Positions 1 through 12,001 of a stretch of DNA of 64,000 bases are shown here, piece after piece. The notes under the pieces were generated by a model that saw only the letters and a list, made by a program, of their open reading frames with translations, ran no database searches and had not been told where the DNA came from. The translations under genes were made by a program, and so were the position numbers. Source of the DNA: Tigriopus japonicus (Eukaryota; Arthropoda; Copepoda; Harpacticoida; Harpacticidae); the NCBI GenBank assembly GCA_010645155.1, contig JAAGOF010000243.1:749942-813941 (forward strand), in the 5' to 3' direction. Numbering within the stretch: the stretch's first letter is position 1; the number at the start of each line of letters is the position of its first letter.

Positions 1-2383
1 AAATCGAACTAGCTCGAGTGTTGCCAAATTGGTCCCTGTTTAGGTCTTTTCAATACAACCTGCTCTTTTCAACAGCGAAAAACTTCCGAGTTAAAACTGG
101 CAGCACTCCTGGTTTGAAACACATCATTACTTGTTAGCTTGTTTTATCTACAGATGGCTAACAGAAATGTCACTCCAGTTCAGTCAGTGGAGATTGGTTT
201 TGAACACATTTGATCAGTTTGGCAGCAAGGGTGTCCAGTGACTTGATTCATCTTGTATTGCCCTTGTCCGAGCAAAGCAGTTGAACGAATAATTTTGCCA
301 GTGACTCCCTGAAAACGCAAGTTCTTACTTTGAATCACGAAACTCTGTGTGTTCAACGTCAAATCCCATTGCACACACAGTGCAGGCAGGCTTGGTCACT
401 CACGAATATTTTTGAAGTGTCATTTTTCTGCTAGCCCTCTAGTTTTATCCTGCAAACTAAATGAATGAGACTCCAATCACTGTCATTACTCCTCATGTCT
501 GGATGTACATTTCACCTCGGCGATAGATTTCAACGCTTCTCGGGCAGAGGTAGCATTTTTGCCCATCAAGGGTTTCTTGTGCGTAAATTTCGCTAATGTG
601 CCCGTAGGTCACGATGAACTTCAGATGAGAGTGCACTCCTTGTCACACATTCAAGGTAGTTCGTTGACTGCAACTGCGTCGGCAAAGCGTTAGTTGAAAT
701 ACGCAATATATATTCTAGGGCCCCACAGCCTCGCAAATTGGCCTATAAAGGAGCTGTACTTATAGTCCGTGAACCAAACCCATTTCAACAAGTTGAGGAG
801 GCCATGTTGGTCTGAGTCATCTAGGCATTGGGCTAAAAAGCAATGGGTGTGGGAGACCGTGTCATTGAAATGCAGATTTGTCGTGCTGCAAATGTGCATG
901 TGCATTCAAGAGAGCCGCCGGAAAAGCGCGCCTCTTCCAATCCAACTTCAAAGCTTTATCCATTCAAGGTGCATGCAGGTAAGTGACTGGCTGCTTTGCT
1001 CGTCCTAGCAAGTGTGCAAAAATTCAGGATCCTGAGGACTGTTGGCCAGATCTGGGCTGGGCACAAGCACATTCACATCTCCATTAGGACCTGGATTGTG
1101 AACTCCATCATCAGAAAGAACAGAGCCATGAATCGATCCTTGTGATGTGACAACTTGGAATACCTTGGATGAATAAGAACGCGTTCCACGAGATTGGAAA
1201 AATTTCAAATGATCAGCTATGGAGAAATGGTCCCAGTTTGGAACCCTGAAGGGCTTCCACGGTTCAGGTCAGTCATCAGAAAATATATTTTAGTTGCGAA
1301 AAACCGGTTCGTGTCAAAAATGAGTATTTGACTCTTTGATCTTTGTCAAATGGTTGCCTTGATCATTATCTGCCCTCATAGTAACCATAGTTTGTGCTCA
1401 GAAACTCTTGCACAATGACGTTTTGAGCAAATGTACTTTAAACATACACTACATACTCAAGTTCTTCGAAGAGCATCTTGCAAATTCTGAGCAATTTGCA
1501 AATCATTGCAATGTGAAAAAAGTTGGGCAGCTTGCATTTGACAGAGTGCCAAATCAAGCGTAATCTTTCATATGCTGGAGAAAACCGCGCCCGAGGAACA
1601 GGGATCAATTATAACATACAGGGATCAATGCAGTGCCGAATTAATCTAGAACAACGGAAATTTGGCTGATTGCCGATCCGAAATGCAACGAGCCCAGAGA
1701 TTGAGCATTTTTTTCAAAATTCCATTCCCTTCAAATTTGGCGTTCACTTCCTCAACTCAGAGTAAAAGAAATCTAACATCAAAATATGACGTTACAAGTC
1801 AAAAATCATAACGTGTGAACCAAACTGACCCGAAAAAGGGGTTTGAAGGATCTTACAAGAACAATGCTAGATCACTCAATATAAAATACTCTGCACTGAA
1901 CTTCACCTTACTTCACTGAAGTCAATATAATCGGCGTTTTACCCGAATCCAGCAATGATCAGTGGAACATCTGTTTTTTCTGATATACCGTAAGATGACA
2001 TTTTCGTGACTTATCCGCTTAACCACATGGCTGCTTATGCCCATGCTGAAATCAATTAGTTTTAAGAATTCCATTGGATTCGAAACCTTGTTGGTTTGTT
2101 AATAGGGGCAAGCAATTCATTAAGCAGTGAAGGGGACAAGCCATGAAAATATCATCTGCCTTGTCTACATTTGAGTCAGTAGGTGAAGTAAGGTGAAGTA
2201 ACTTAAACAAAATTTGGTCCATAATCAAAGCAAATTGATTTTTTAAGGCTACCAAAGAAGAAAAAAAAATCAAGGCTCCGGTGCCCTCTAAACTAAATGA
2301 GTAAATCGATACTTTGATAGGACACTTAGGTAAAATCTAAGCATTCCAAGATTTCCACAAAACGAAATCATGATGAAATAGTC
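1..2383. other. Intergenic, no confident gene
   Basis: I see no supportable gene here. A minus-strand open stretch at 1208-1005 has a fairly protein-like composition and ends in a stop, but I found no convincing partner exons. Bases about 1999-2155 are a diverged copy of a sequence also found at about 18818-18975 (shared blocks include TTTCGTGACTT, AAGAATTCCA and AGGGTCAAGCA-like words), so part of this stretch is an old dispersed repeat. Confidence 0.5.
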
Positions 2384-4523
2384 ATGAACTTGGCTTTTAG
2401 CTATTTTCAACCAGGTAAATGGCCTCGTTTGCACTCATAAATTTCACCGTTTTAAAGCGCCTTCAACGATGTAATATGATAAATTGGCCTCGCAATGTAA
2501 TAGAAACCGCTTACAAATTATGTACCAAATCGTGTTTGCACGAAGGGGCCATAAAACATGTTCAACCATTTTCCTTTCAGGTGTTAAGCTTTCCTTAGTG
2601 GAACTGCTTCTGGTGATTCACGTGGTGCTTGCATCGTGTCGTTATGGAGCTCTCAAATGTGATAGTGACCGATCGTGCTGGTCTGGAGACGCCAATTCCA
2701 CGGTGCCTTCCAATTGCAAATGCTGTCAAGGATATCCGTTCGTGCCTGGTGGCGAATGTCTCAGGTACTTTTACACTCTAAAGTACGCTTTGACGATGGC
2801 CGAAATGATTTTTACTACATTAAATGGACAAAGTCCACTGTCACCTTTTTTGTCCCAGATAATCGAATGCACAGCTTTGATATTGGGTTGTGTGTAAAAA
2901 TTGAGACAATAGGGCAATTGAAGTGTGGCTTTGTTGTGCTTTTTCTTGGAGCAAGAGCGTCGACAAGTGTCACGACCAACCAGCACTGTGCATGCCATAA
3001 TTCAAGAAATTGTGCAAAATATGTTGCATTGACTTGTTCTAGCAATATAAAAATAGTCTAGCTACGTCAAGTAAGACATTATGTTACAATTTTGGCATAT
3101 TTCCCTGAGTTACGTTGAATTTTGTCTCTTTGCAAGTGCATGCACAGTGCGAGCTAGCCGTGGCACTTGTCCCCGCTCTCGCTCCATGAAAAGACACAAC
3201 AAAGCCACACTTCAATTGCCCTATTGGTGCACCCAGACAAAATTACTAAATAATGACGTTGACAAAAAGTAATTTTTTATAGTATCCCCCTTGTTTTTTT
3301 TCAAACAATTTGGCCGTTTGAAGAATACGTATTTCATATTTTGTCACTTCATGGCAATTTTTTTGTTTTTCGGCCCCTACTGATGATCCTCACGAAACTG
3401 AAGTATGCTCTCAAGGAATCAGTTATGTTTGAAATGTAGGAACTGGGCTTAATGTTTATTCGAGAACAGGTATTCTGACTTGATTTTGGTATACTCTAAA
3501 AAGATTTTTTTAAATGCGTCAATCTGCAACCCATTGGCAGAAATTACTAGTGATGTCATCATTTTTGGCGGGAAAAAAGTTCGGAAGACATGCGTTTCTG
3601 ATGAGCGTGAAAGCTAACTAAAACGAAGATTTAGGCCAGGTCATTGCAACAATTCCTTTCTTATCTGCAGAACTTGAAGTTACAATAGCAATTCTTGTCA
3701 TTTTTGTGCAAAAAAAAAAACTGTTGCTTTTATCTAAAATTTCGTTACATAAATTGAGGGGGTTCTTCCGAACTTTTGAATCAGGAATGCCCGACATTGA
3801 ATAACAAGATGATCAGAGGAGATCGGTTCCTGGGGGCAACATAAATTAAAAACAAATAATTTGTTTAATTGAAGGCTTCCAATTTCTCCATTTCCATTTA
3901 AATTACTTTGCAATACTTCTCAACGTACATTAACCATGCCATTGCTCTTAAATGCAACATTTTTTCGAAAATCTGCCCCTTGAAAATTGAGACTTTTTGG
4001 CAAGCCGGCAGCAGGCTTATGCCCCTTAACCCCGCATGCTAACGCAGATGACATCTACTTTGGAGTATATCAAAATCAAGCCAAGTGGACGGCCCTCAAG
4101 TCAACATTTCTTTCAAATTTTTGTTCTTGCCAAATGATGACCACTCGACTTCAAAGTCAAGCAGAAATGTGCACCACTCTCCTTATGGGAGATTCCAGAA
4201 AGAAAACATTCAATGAAAAGTTTTCTCTTGCTTAAGATCTGAGTTTGTGATTAAGTTCCAAATCCATGGAACTGCAGACAAAGGTTAACTTTAAAACACT
4301 CTTCAATTCAACAGAGTAAAAACTCTGGAATTGTCCATGACATATGACGATTGATAAGTAAGTTTACATTTTTTATTGATTATATTTATATTGCAGGGAT
4401 TGCTCTGCCAATTTGGATTTGTACCTCATGCAACTTCAACGACGTTTGGCGGCCCAACACCAACCTCAATGTCCACAAAATGGAAAAACGGTGAACGGAT
4501 TCAAACAAAAGGCGCATAGATAG
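2384..4523 (+). CDS. Small secreted cysteine-rich protein (three exons)
   Basis: Not recognised as a named family. Three exons join in frame: 2384-2414, 2581-2764 and 4397-4523, with donors GTAAAT and GTACTT and acceptors TTTCAG and TTGCAG; phases 1 and 2 match. The product is 113 residues. Residues about 12-29 form a hydrophobic core (VELLLVIHVVLA) like a signal peptide, with a longish N-terminus. The mature part has up to nine Cys (30, 37, 43, 56, 58, 59, 70, 74, 97), including a C-x-C-C cluster, and ends in a basic tail. An AATAAA at 4583-4588 lies 60 bases after the stop, which supports the last exon. The spacing loosely resembles EB-module or other disulfide-rich extracellular proteins, but no function can be assigned. 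The start is inferred from the only ATG exon found with a fitting phase, so exon 1 is the least certain part. Confidence 0.5.
2907..3225. repeat. Inverted repeat inside intron 2 of the Cys-rich gene
   Basis: Bases 2907-2995 match the reverse complement of about 3136-3225. The outer roughly 32 bases are identical (CAATAGGGCAATTGAAGTGT and onward) and the rest is about 80% alike by eye. The spacer is about 140 bases. This looks like a small fold-back/MITE insertion in the intron. Confidence 0.65.
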
Positions 4524-4582
4524 CTACAATTTATTTTCAAACACTAATGTCATTAATTAGGCAACCTGTATCATGTATTTTT

Positions 4583-4588
4583 AATAAA
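4583..4588 (+). other. Polyadenylation signal AATAAA (Cys-rich gene)
   Basis: AATAAA 60 bases after the TAG at 4521-4523, in a T/A-rich setting; consistent with the 3' end of the small Cys-rich gene. Confidence 0.5.
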
Positions 4589-6104
4589 CAGGCATGGTAA
4601 TGAAACAATCAGTTGTGTTCCTCCTTGGAAAAGGAGGAACGATGATAAAGGAAAAAAGAACAAAAGAGGCTTATCAAGTTCGAAATAGGCTAAGGGTCTC
4701 TAGTTACACCCAATCAAGGTGACATTGAATATACCAGGATGTTTACTTGGGATTTGTTGGCCAAAGTCTGGATGTTTTTTTGGTTGTTATGCTTGTAGGA
4801 AACTACGCTTGAATGAACAAAATTTCCCTTACAAAGGGTAACTTTTCCCAGGAAAAGTCTTCATTGCAAAGAATTTCTTCTTGGACGAGAGGATAAGAGC
4901 CTTTTGATGGTCACGTTCGAATTAGTCCTGATAGAACCTTGAAAAGAAACCCATGGACTTGCCAAGGTCGTTACCGGTTGATTAAAGTCTTGTTTTATCC
5001 GTAGATTAATCACACAATGTTCTTGGTTTCGACCCAAGAAAAAGGAAAAAGGACCATGTTTTGATAAGCCCTGATCCGTTATCATTGAAAGAGTTAATGA
5101 GATATTTACGAACCAATTCTTTGGTTAGTGGGATAGCATTGAAGGTCAATCTCCAAAAACACTTATTTTTTATTCTCACCTTGTGTTCATCAAGGAGTTT
5201 AATAACTTATGAATCAATCATGTAGCGTGTCAAAGGGATACTACTATTGTACGGTTTATATATCAGAATTTGGAACGATACTTTCGTTAGGTCAGTTTTA
5301 TTGCAGAAAACAGGCATTAAAAAGTAAGACTTTACATAGTTATCTTTCTATGCTTCAATTATACAGGGTAGTCCATAATTAATGTCCCCTAGATTTTAGT
5401 AATAGTTTATGAAAACAAGTTAACCGAACATTTTGTTTCCTACATCTAAGCAATGAGCCCTGATCCTAGGCCTGGTGTGCATGAGGTTCTAAAATGGACC
5501 ACTAAAGGCCTTTAGTGGTCTTTAGCTAGTCAATATGTCCAAGGGGATAGATTTTCATTCTTCTCCTGTCTTTTAAAGCTTTAAACTTAATTTTACAGGC
5601 AATTCAGCTTTAAATCATTTGAAACACACCAATAGATCATTTTGGACCCCTTCATTAAGGTTTTGGGCCCTTTAGTTTCTCAAAAGTTGCTATCTTGGTC
5701 TCATATTTTAGAAAATTTGTTCAGCTTAAACGGTACTTTCTTTTGGGAACGGCGAGCAGTTGCGAGTCAAATCAACTAGATGGCGTTGGATGTGATTGTA
5801 CTCTTTCTAATATAGAGCTCTAGGCCTGGGTAAAGCAAGGTTCAATCATTTCATCATATAACTTTCCACGTTGAAAAATGAGTTGTAGTTTTAATCATCA
5901 ATTGAGTCTCGGACTCATCTTGTTTCGAAAATCTACCCAAAAGTACGCTTAGAGGGTAACCAATTGCTACTCCCAAGTTCAACGGTTTGGAGTGTAGAAA
6001 ATAATTATTTTCCAAGAAAATAACTTTATTTGTTGTAACAATTCCTAAGGAGAGACGAAAAACAATTTACCTACTAAAAGGAGTACATATATCCCCTTTG
6101 AAGC
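4589..6104. other. Intergenic, AT-rich, no gene seen
   Basis: No open reading frame here looks like a protein family. The one notable element is a perfect 24-base palindrome at 5497-5520 with half-site GACCACTAAAGG. Confidence 0.5.
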
Positions 6105-6114
6105 GCGATAAACA

Positions 6115-6700
6115 AGTCACACGGTAAAAAGGTCACGGTAAAAATGTCACAAGGGTAAGCGGTCACAAGGTAATATGTCAGGGTAAAAAGGTCACAAGGT
6201 AATATGTCAGGGTAAAAAGGTCACAAGGTAATATGTCAGGGTAAAAAGGTCACAATAAAAAGGTCACAGACCGGGCAGCGCCAAAGGTAGCCAAGAGGGT
6301 GATCCCAAGGGCCCTGGTATGTTCCGTGGTTGAATATTGTCCCGTGAGACCCAATATTAATCGAGTGGAACACGATTATCCCAATCCTCATAAGCTCTTA
6401 CATGCATAGTCAACACAATGCAACCCCAAACAGATTTTAGAACAATGGTCTGAACCCGCCTTGGACCTGTTGGACCGCGGAAGGTGTCCTTACCCCTCTA
6501 GAGTCAAAATTACACCCTTCTTTGATATGCCAATGGGCTTCTGAGATATTCCAAGTGGAACATACTAATCCTTGGAGAAAGGTATCTTCTTGCCGTGACC
6601 TTTTTACCTTGTGACTTTTTTAATGTCACCTTTTTCTGCATGGCCTTTTCATTGTGACCTGTTTACAGTACTTGTCTCCGTTTAATGTGTGACGATTTTA
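6115..6700. repeat. 29-bp minisatellite with inverted copies flanking a retroelement-like scrap
   Basis: From about 6161 to 6247 a 29-base unit (GGTCACAAGGTAATATGTCA plus GGGTAAAAA) is repeated about three times, with diverged units before and after it. From 6594 to about 6690 the same words return inverted (GTGACCTTTTTACCTTGTGA). The interior at about 6280-6390 translates on the plus strand to a short peptide with a VVEYCPV-like core, reminiscent of the C-terminal part of LINE reverse transcriptases, but it is too short and broken to be sure. Confidence 0.55.
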
Positions 6701-6715
6701 CCTACAATCCCCCCT

Positions 6716-7912
6716 TAAGACATAAAATACCAAGACACGCGGGGTTTCGACTGAAGCGCCTTGGAGAAAAGTAAACGACTTTTTGAACTAAAAACACTTG
6801 CGAATAAAGAGACTCTTCAAGCTTTGGACGAAAATCGTCAAATGGACTGTTCATAGAATTCTTTCAAATGATCTTGCCCAATGTTAAAACTCTCACATTG
6901 CAATCTCTTAAAAGAACTTTTGAGCATAAGATTATAAGTTGGAAATATCAATTCATTTTACAACGCATTAATTTGGCACTAACACAAGGCAAAAGCTGTG
7001 CTTTGGAGTAAAATGCGGCGGTACTGATTTGAGTGACAGCTTGTTAGGGTGGTTTGGTTTGTTTGGAAGAGATAAAAACGACGCCCAAAAGGGTATCAGC
7101 CAATCAGATGTCACAACATCTCCTGGAGTGGACGCTAGGTCAAGTTACCTTCATGGAAAAAGTAGGACATCTCCTGAATCCAATGCCATGCTTTTCACTT
7201 AAAACTGTTCTAGTTTAGCATTAGGGCCTTTCAAGGTTCAATGGGGCAGTTAAAAAACATAAATGGATTAAATGAAAAATAGAAAATGTTAGTTTTTATT
7301 CCGCTGCATATCAATTACCATGAAATGTATCTACACAATTTATTAAGACTTGAATAATGTCTGAGAATGTATCAACTTTGGATTCAAACAAAATGTCTCT
7401 TCAACAAAAAGAAGAAAACTGATACCAGAACATCAGCTATTCAATTAAGATTTTTCAATGTCAAAGGATTTCATGACAAAATGTGTTTCATTTAATATTT
7501 TGAAGAGTGTAACTATCAAACTGGCAAATGAAAAGGCAATGTTCAGAACCAATTCAAATGATCATTAAACCTGAAACCAAGCAAGTAAAACATAATTTCC
7601 CTAATATGTTTTTTTAAATAATAATTTTCTAATAGCATCAAAATGAGGAAAAATCACGATGTATTTAAGCGCTAAGACTATTTCGTCAGACAATAATTAA
7701 CAACTGCCACTTAAACAAATTATAAACTCAGTATACGTATTGTTTGGATAGGACTATTTTGATTTGGATTTTACTAAAAGAGAACTTGCCAAAGTTTCAG
7801 AAAAGAGCACCACAAGAGGGCGTTTGTGCGCCCACCGCAAAGGACAAACTCAGGCCACAAAACCACCACCAAGAAACGTACAAAAAGTCGCGTAAAATTG
7901 AATCACAAAATT
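6716..7912. other. Intergenic, no gene seen
   Basis: AT-rich sequence with many stops in all frames. The open stretch that starts at 7744 runs into the neighbouring palindromic element and is not read as a gene. Confidence 0.45.
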
Positions 7913-7914
7913 GC

Positions 7915-8379
7915 GTTGGACCAAGAAGCACGGAAATCATGGAGTGGGAGGCTTGCAATGAGAATTATGTTTTCCAGCAGAAACAAACCATTTGCGTTCT
8001 TCTGCAAGTGAGACCTGGCTCGCATTTAGAAGAACACGTATTTCAAATTTCAGTCCAATCGAATGCCGGAGTAAAAAGTTATGCCTTCTCAAACTTATGT
8101 ACTGAAGAGAGCATAGAATGAATGAACTCGCCCTTTTGTGGTAAAACGATTACCACAAAAGGGCCAGTTCATTCATTCTCGGTAGGATTTGCACTGAACT
8201 TTGAGTGCGCATAACTTTTGTCTGCGACGTTCGATTGAGCTGAAAATTGAAATACGTATTTTTTGTCAACATATGCAAGGTCTCATTTGCAGAAGAACGT
8301 AATTGAATTGTTCTTACTGAAAATCATTATTCTCATTGTCAGCCTCCCACTCCATGATTCCAGTGCTTCTTGGTTGGAC
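7915..8379. mobile_element. Palindromic MITE, copy A
   Basis: A roughly 465-bp element whose two halves are imperfect reverse complements of each other along the whole length. The ends carry CCAAGAAGCAC and ATCATGGAGTGGGAGGCT (left) and the inverted form (right). The centre, near 8120-8200, is a strong hairpin built on CCCTTTTGTGGTAA, with GAATGAATGAACT on both sides. Two further copies occur at about 15291-15745 and 61521-61986. It has no coding capacity for a transposase, so it would depend on another element. Confidence 0.8.
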
Positions 8380-8384
8380 ATAGA

Positions 8385-9560
8385 TTATTTTAGGATGAAG
8401 AAAATACTTGACCCCATCCACATTGAAAAATTGGGTTGCTCTCATGGAGTGTTTAAAGAGCAAGATTATTTCAAATGAAGAATTTAGTTTTAGATTACGG
8501 CGAAAAATATACCTCGCACGCTATGAAATGAACTTGGCCCAATTATGATTCTTTACCAATTCAAGGCAAAGGTTGATTCCCCCTGGAACTAAAAAAATAT
8601 CACCCTTCTCCAGCTCAGATCTTGTTAGATTATAATGCAAAAGAATATTCAGAAACAAGCCATGTAGCCAAAGTGGACAACTCACCACCCCAACAAAAAA
8701 GTGATGCACACTCATCCTGAAATTAATTCTAAGTCCCAGAGTTGCTCGCAAAACTGTGATTAGTTGGCAATCTATAAGCAATGCACAAGTCACCAACTGA
8801 CCAAGATACGTATTCTCTGCACATGAAACCTCAACATTTGAATGGAATCACAAGCACGAGGAAATGGTTTTCCTGGCAAAGGCCACCACACGCATTGGAC
8901 AATTACATTAGCATGTTAGTGTGGCTTGGCTTTGGTAGAAGTTCATAGTCCATCAAGTACCTTGATCCCATCTGAGGCTCCGCATTGAACCACTGGACCA
9001 ACAAACGTGGACCAACTTAATTCCATCCAGGTACGCCAAATTGTATGAAGGGGGTAATTCAGGTTTTTCAGTCTCAGTCTAGCCTTTGTTTTCTGATTGT
9101 GAGACGTCAACTACACCACTCGAACATGTATTATTCAAAATTGTGAGGTAAGAGCCACAGTGCAAAAGTGTCGATATCAGACTAATGCCTATTAATCTTT
9201 CAAGGGGATTGACGACTCCTTCGCTGTTCTGCAAATTCCAAGGTTGCAACCAACATACTTCCCAAGTTTCATTCGTGTTAGCTTTCCAGAAATTTTGATT
9301 AAAAAGCCCCATTCATGACACATTTTCCCCTCCATTTGTATCGAACTCTTTGTTCACAACGATTCCACATTTTGGTTCGGAAATGCGATCGCAATTGCAG
9401 CCACGCCTTCCATCTCAAATTTACCGAACTCTCTCATTGTCTTCATTGAAGTTGCAAAAGCATTACCAAAACTACTTTCAAAATTAAGAACCTCACTTTT
9501 GAAGCTCTTTTGAAGGCCCTTCCATCATCATCATCATCACCATTACTACCAACAATAAAG
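8385..9560. other. Intergenic, no gene seen
   Basis: Only short open frames without family resemblance. A run of CAT triplets lies near 9522-9541. Confidence 0.45.
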
Positions 9561-9600
9561 CAATAATTCGTACACACCAAGGGAAAAACCAATCAGGGGA

Positions 9601-9844
9601 GGCATTGGTCTCACGAGACGGCCTCCTCAGCAGCCTCGGACGACCTCGAGGCTTCGCCCTACTCTTCACTCGAGGACCTCAAACGGAAAGATGAAGAGCG
9701 GAAGGAGGAGAAGGAAGAGAACGAGGACGAGGACGAGGACCGACAAGGGAAGACCTCAGTCGAGGACGAACAAGAACTGGACGAGGACGAGCCTCAAGAG
9801 CGATGGAAAAATGCCGGCAACTATAGTCGATACGAAAGCACTTT
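9601..9844 (+). CDS. Possible orphan coding exon, acidic
   Basis: An open frame without a start codon runs from about 9563 into a good donor (TTAG/GTGAGT at 9844/9845). It would encode an acidic Glu/Asp/Lys-rich segment (DLKRKDEERKEEKEENEDED in the middle) ending in RYESTL. A possible acceptor, CAATCAG, ends at 9598-9600. I could not find the preceding exon or a clear partner downstream; joining to a later acceptor before 10482 soon meets stops. In another frame the same bases hold a short Arg-rich ORF that ends at the donor. It may be a 5' untranslated exon of the gene at 10482 or part of an unseen gene. Confidence 0.25.
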
Positions 9845-10481
9845 AGGTGAGTCAAAACAAATTAGTTTCGGAGATCATGTTTGAACGCGAATCGGGCGAT
9901 AATTAGTCAAGAACACTTCTCAATCAAAAGACACGGCTCAATTACAGGTTCATTTGTTTTTAGGGCGTGACCTTGAAGCCTTGAAGGCTTTCAGGACGAT
10001 TTGTCTTTGCTTTTGTGAGATGGCTTGTTGGCACGAAGCCTTCTTTCATTTCTTATGAGGACTTCACATGAAATTGTCGTCATGGAAAATTGGAGTGCCA
10101 TAAGTAACTTCCAGACGTGAAAAGAAATATGAAAAATGGAACAACTAACTTTGAACTTGGCCCATTTAATGACCTACATGGAAGAAAACCGCAAAATGCA
10201 TTACATTCCAGAAGAATCATGCTTAAGCCTGGTTAGATGTTCCATATAATTATTTCCATTCAGTAGCCAAATTCCCTGAATTTACCGACATAGGTAAAGG
10301 GGATCGATAGTCAAAAGTTCTCGATTGACGTCGCCGTCACGAATTGTTTTGGCCTTGAGACTTTCATAAAAAGCTCATAAATAAAGTAGTCTGAAATGAT
10401 CATCAGTCCAGTTCAGCATGCTAAAGATATGAACAAACACAATCCAACAATCGACTGAAATGCTTCGGAACAAACACAACC
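9845..10481. other. Upstream region of the 10482 gene
   Basis: Non-coding by eye. It probably holds the promoter and 5' untranslated sequence of the gene starting at 10482. A possible acceptor (CCAGTTCAG, ending about 10417) could begin its first untranslated exon. Confidence 0.35.
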
Positions 10482-12001
10482 ATGAGTGACGCGTCAAAGG
10501 TTGATGGTAGAAACAAGGCCAAAGGAAACAAATGGAAGCTCAGATTTCCCAAACTTTCCCCAACAAAGAAAAGCAAAACAAGGCGTGATCGTGATATCGA
10601 CAACAAACACGATGATCATGAACACACTTTGGTGTGGATTGATCCTCGGAAAAGTTACTTATTCCCGTCACTCTCATCCGTAGCCCATCAAATCGCCATG
10701 ACTCATACACACGGAACTCATCGGGGAGGCCTGGATTTCTACACTTTGGCTCGAGGTGGAGAACGGAGTTATTCGTGCTCATTTCTGGTGAATCTCGATC
10801 CCGATTTGCTTTCGTTATGCTCGAGAGAGGATGCCACACCATTGGATTTGGCCCGAGATGCCTTGATTTCGCACACCAAACGGATCTTCAAGTTCATCCA
10901 GATGAAATCGGGTCGAGAGGTGAATCAGTTTTGCTTCGGATCCACCTATGTCCAACTGAACCCAAACTATCGACGATTCGAACGAATGGAACCCATGACT
11001 TGGAAGAAAGAAGGTGAGTATTGTGGTTATAGGGGCCTAGATGGGTGAATAATGAGACTTTCAAAAACTTAAATTCAGGTATTGCCAGTCATTGGACAGG
11101 GATGAGAGGATTCCGGAAGTCTTGTTGCAAGGTGTGCTGTCAAGATAGGAATTGCACAGGTTGCAAGTCTTGTCGGAATTGCATCAATGGACCAACTCGA
11201 GGGAACTATGATGGTCTTGTGGTACTAACAGCAGTGACCAGGGAAAGTCTACCCAATCAACCAGTTTATGTGGCAAGTCGTAAAAGCATTTCTCAGCGGA
11301 AAGCCGAGGAGAAATTACCCGATCACGAGATGTTCGCCATCAGTCTGGAAACCTTGCTGTCGACCCATTTTATGTATGGAGACCCTGATTACCAAACAAA
11401 GTGTGTGCCTACTTCCCGTACATCTATTCTTTTGGGCGAAACTGTGGACGACTTACGCAAACACAAAAAGTACTCCGGATATGTCGTTTATGTGGCATAT
11501 CGATTAGAGCCCCATGCCTCCATTTCACATTCCCAAAGACTCAGTCGGGTTTCAACCACCAACCATCGAGATTTACAAGAGCGTAATGCCACCACCATTC
11601 AAGAAACGGACGAGGAAGGCACAGGCAGTGCCGGGAATCGAACCGACGACGATGAGAGGGGCAGATCCTCACCTGAGCACCCTTTTAATGGATACGGAGG
11701 GGGTGGCCATTTTGAGATCGATGAAGATGACGACATCGATTTCACCCAATTCGATGACGGACCCAACAAATTTGGAAACGATGAAGATGACGAGAAATTA
11801 CTGGAGGATCTCGAGGATAAGCAACTCTTGGCGAGGATCAAGGATTTGGAATCTGAAAACTCAAGTCTGACTGAGAAGGTGTGGAAACTTGAGCACGGAA
11901 GAACGTGGGTCGAGAATCGACTTACGGCTCTTGAATCGGAGGTTACTACTCTCAAGGGAGCACCTTTGGCCTCTATGCCTAGTCTTAGGGAAAACGAGTA
12001 G
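10482..12001 (+). CDS. GIY-YIG-like family protein with Cys cluster, acidic region and C-terminal coiled coil
   Basis: Two exons, 10482-11013 and 11079-12001 (GTGAGT donor, TTCAG acceptor, phase 1), give 484 residues. The N-terminus is basic. Residues about 140-300 resemble an uncharacterised animal family common in cnidarians and fish with a degenerate GIY-YIG nuclease-like core: a CFGSTYVQLN strand, a MEPMTWKKEGI..HW motif, then DGLVVLTAVTRESLP and a conserved ISLETLL helix. This assignment rests on remembered motifs. Residues 193-212 carry eight Cys (pairs and CxxC spacings), which I do not recall in relatives and which could bind metal. Residues about 365-425 are Asp/Glu-rich, and the last 60 look like a coiled coil (KDLESENSSLTEKVWKLEHG). 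AATAAA lies at 12156-12161. Nuclease activity is uncertain because the catalytic residues are not obvious. Confidence 0.7.

Noticed and set aside
180..374. Minus-strand ORF with an apparent acceptor inside
   Set aside because: The intron that would be needed is about 20 bases, too short to be real.
7744..8121. 125-codon ORF
   Set aside because: It runs through the left half of the palindromic MITE, so it is not a gene.
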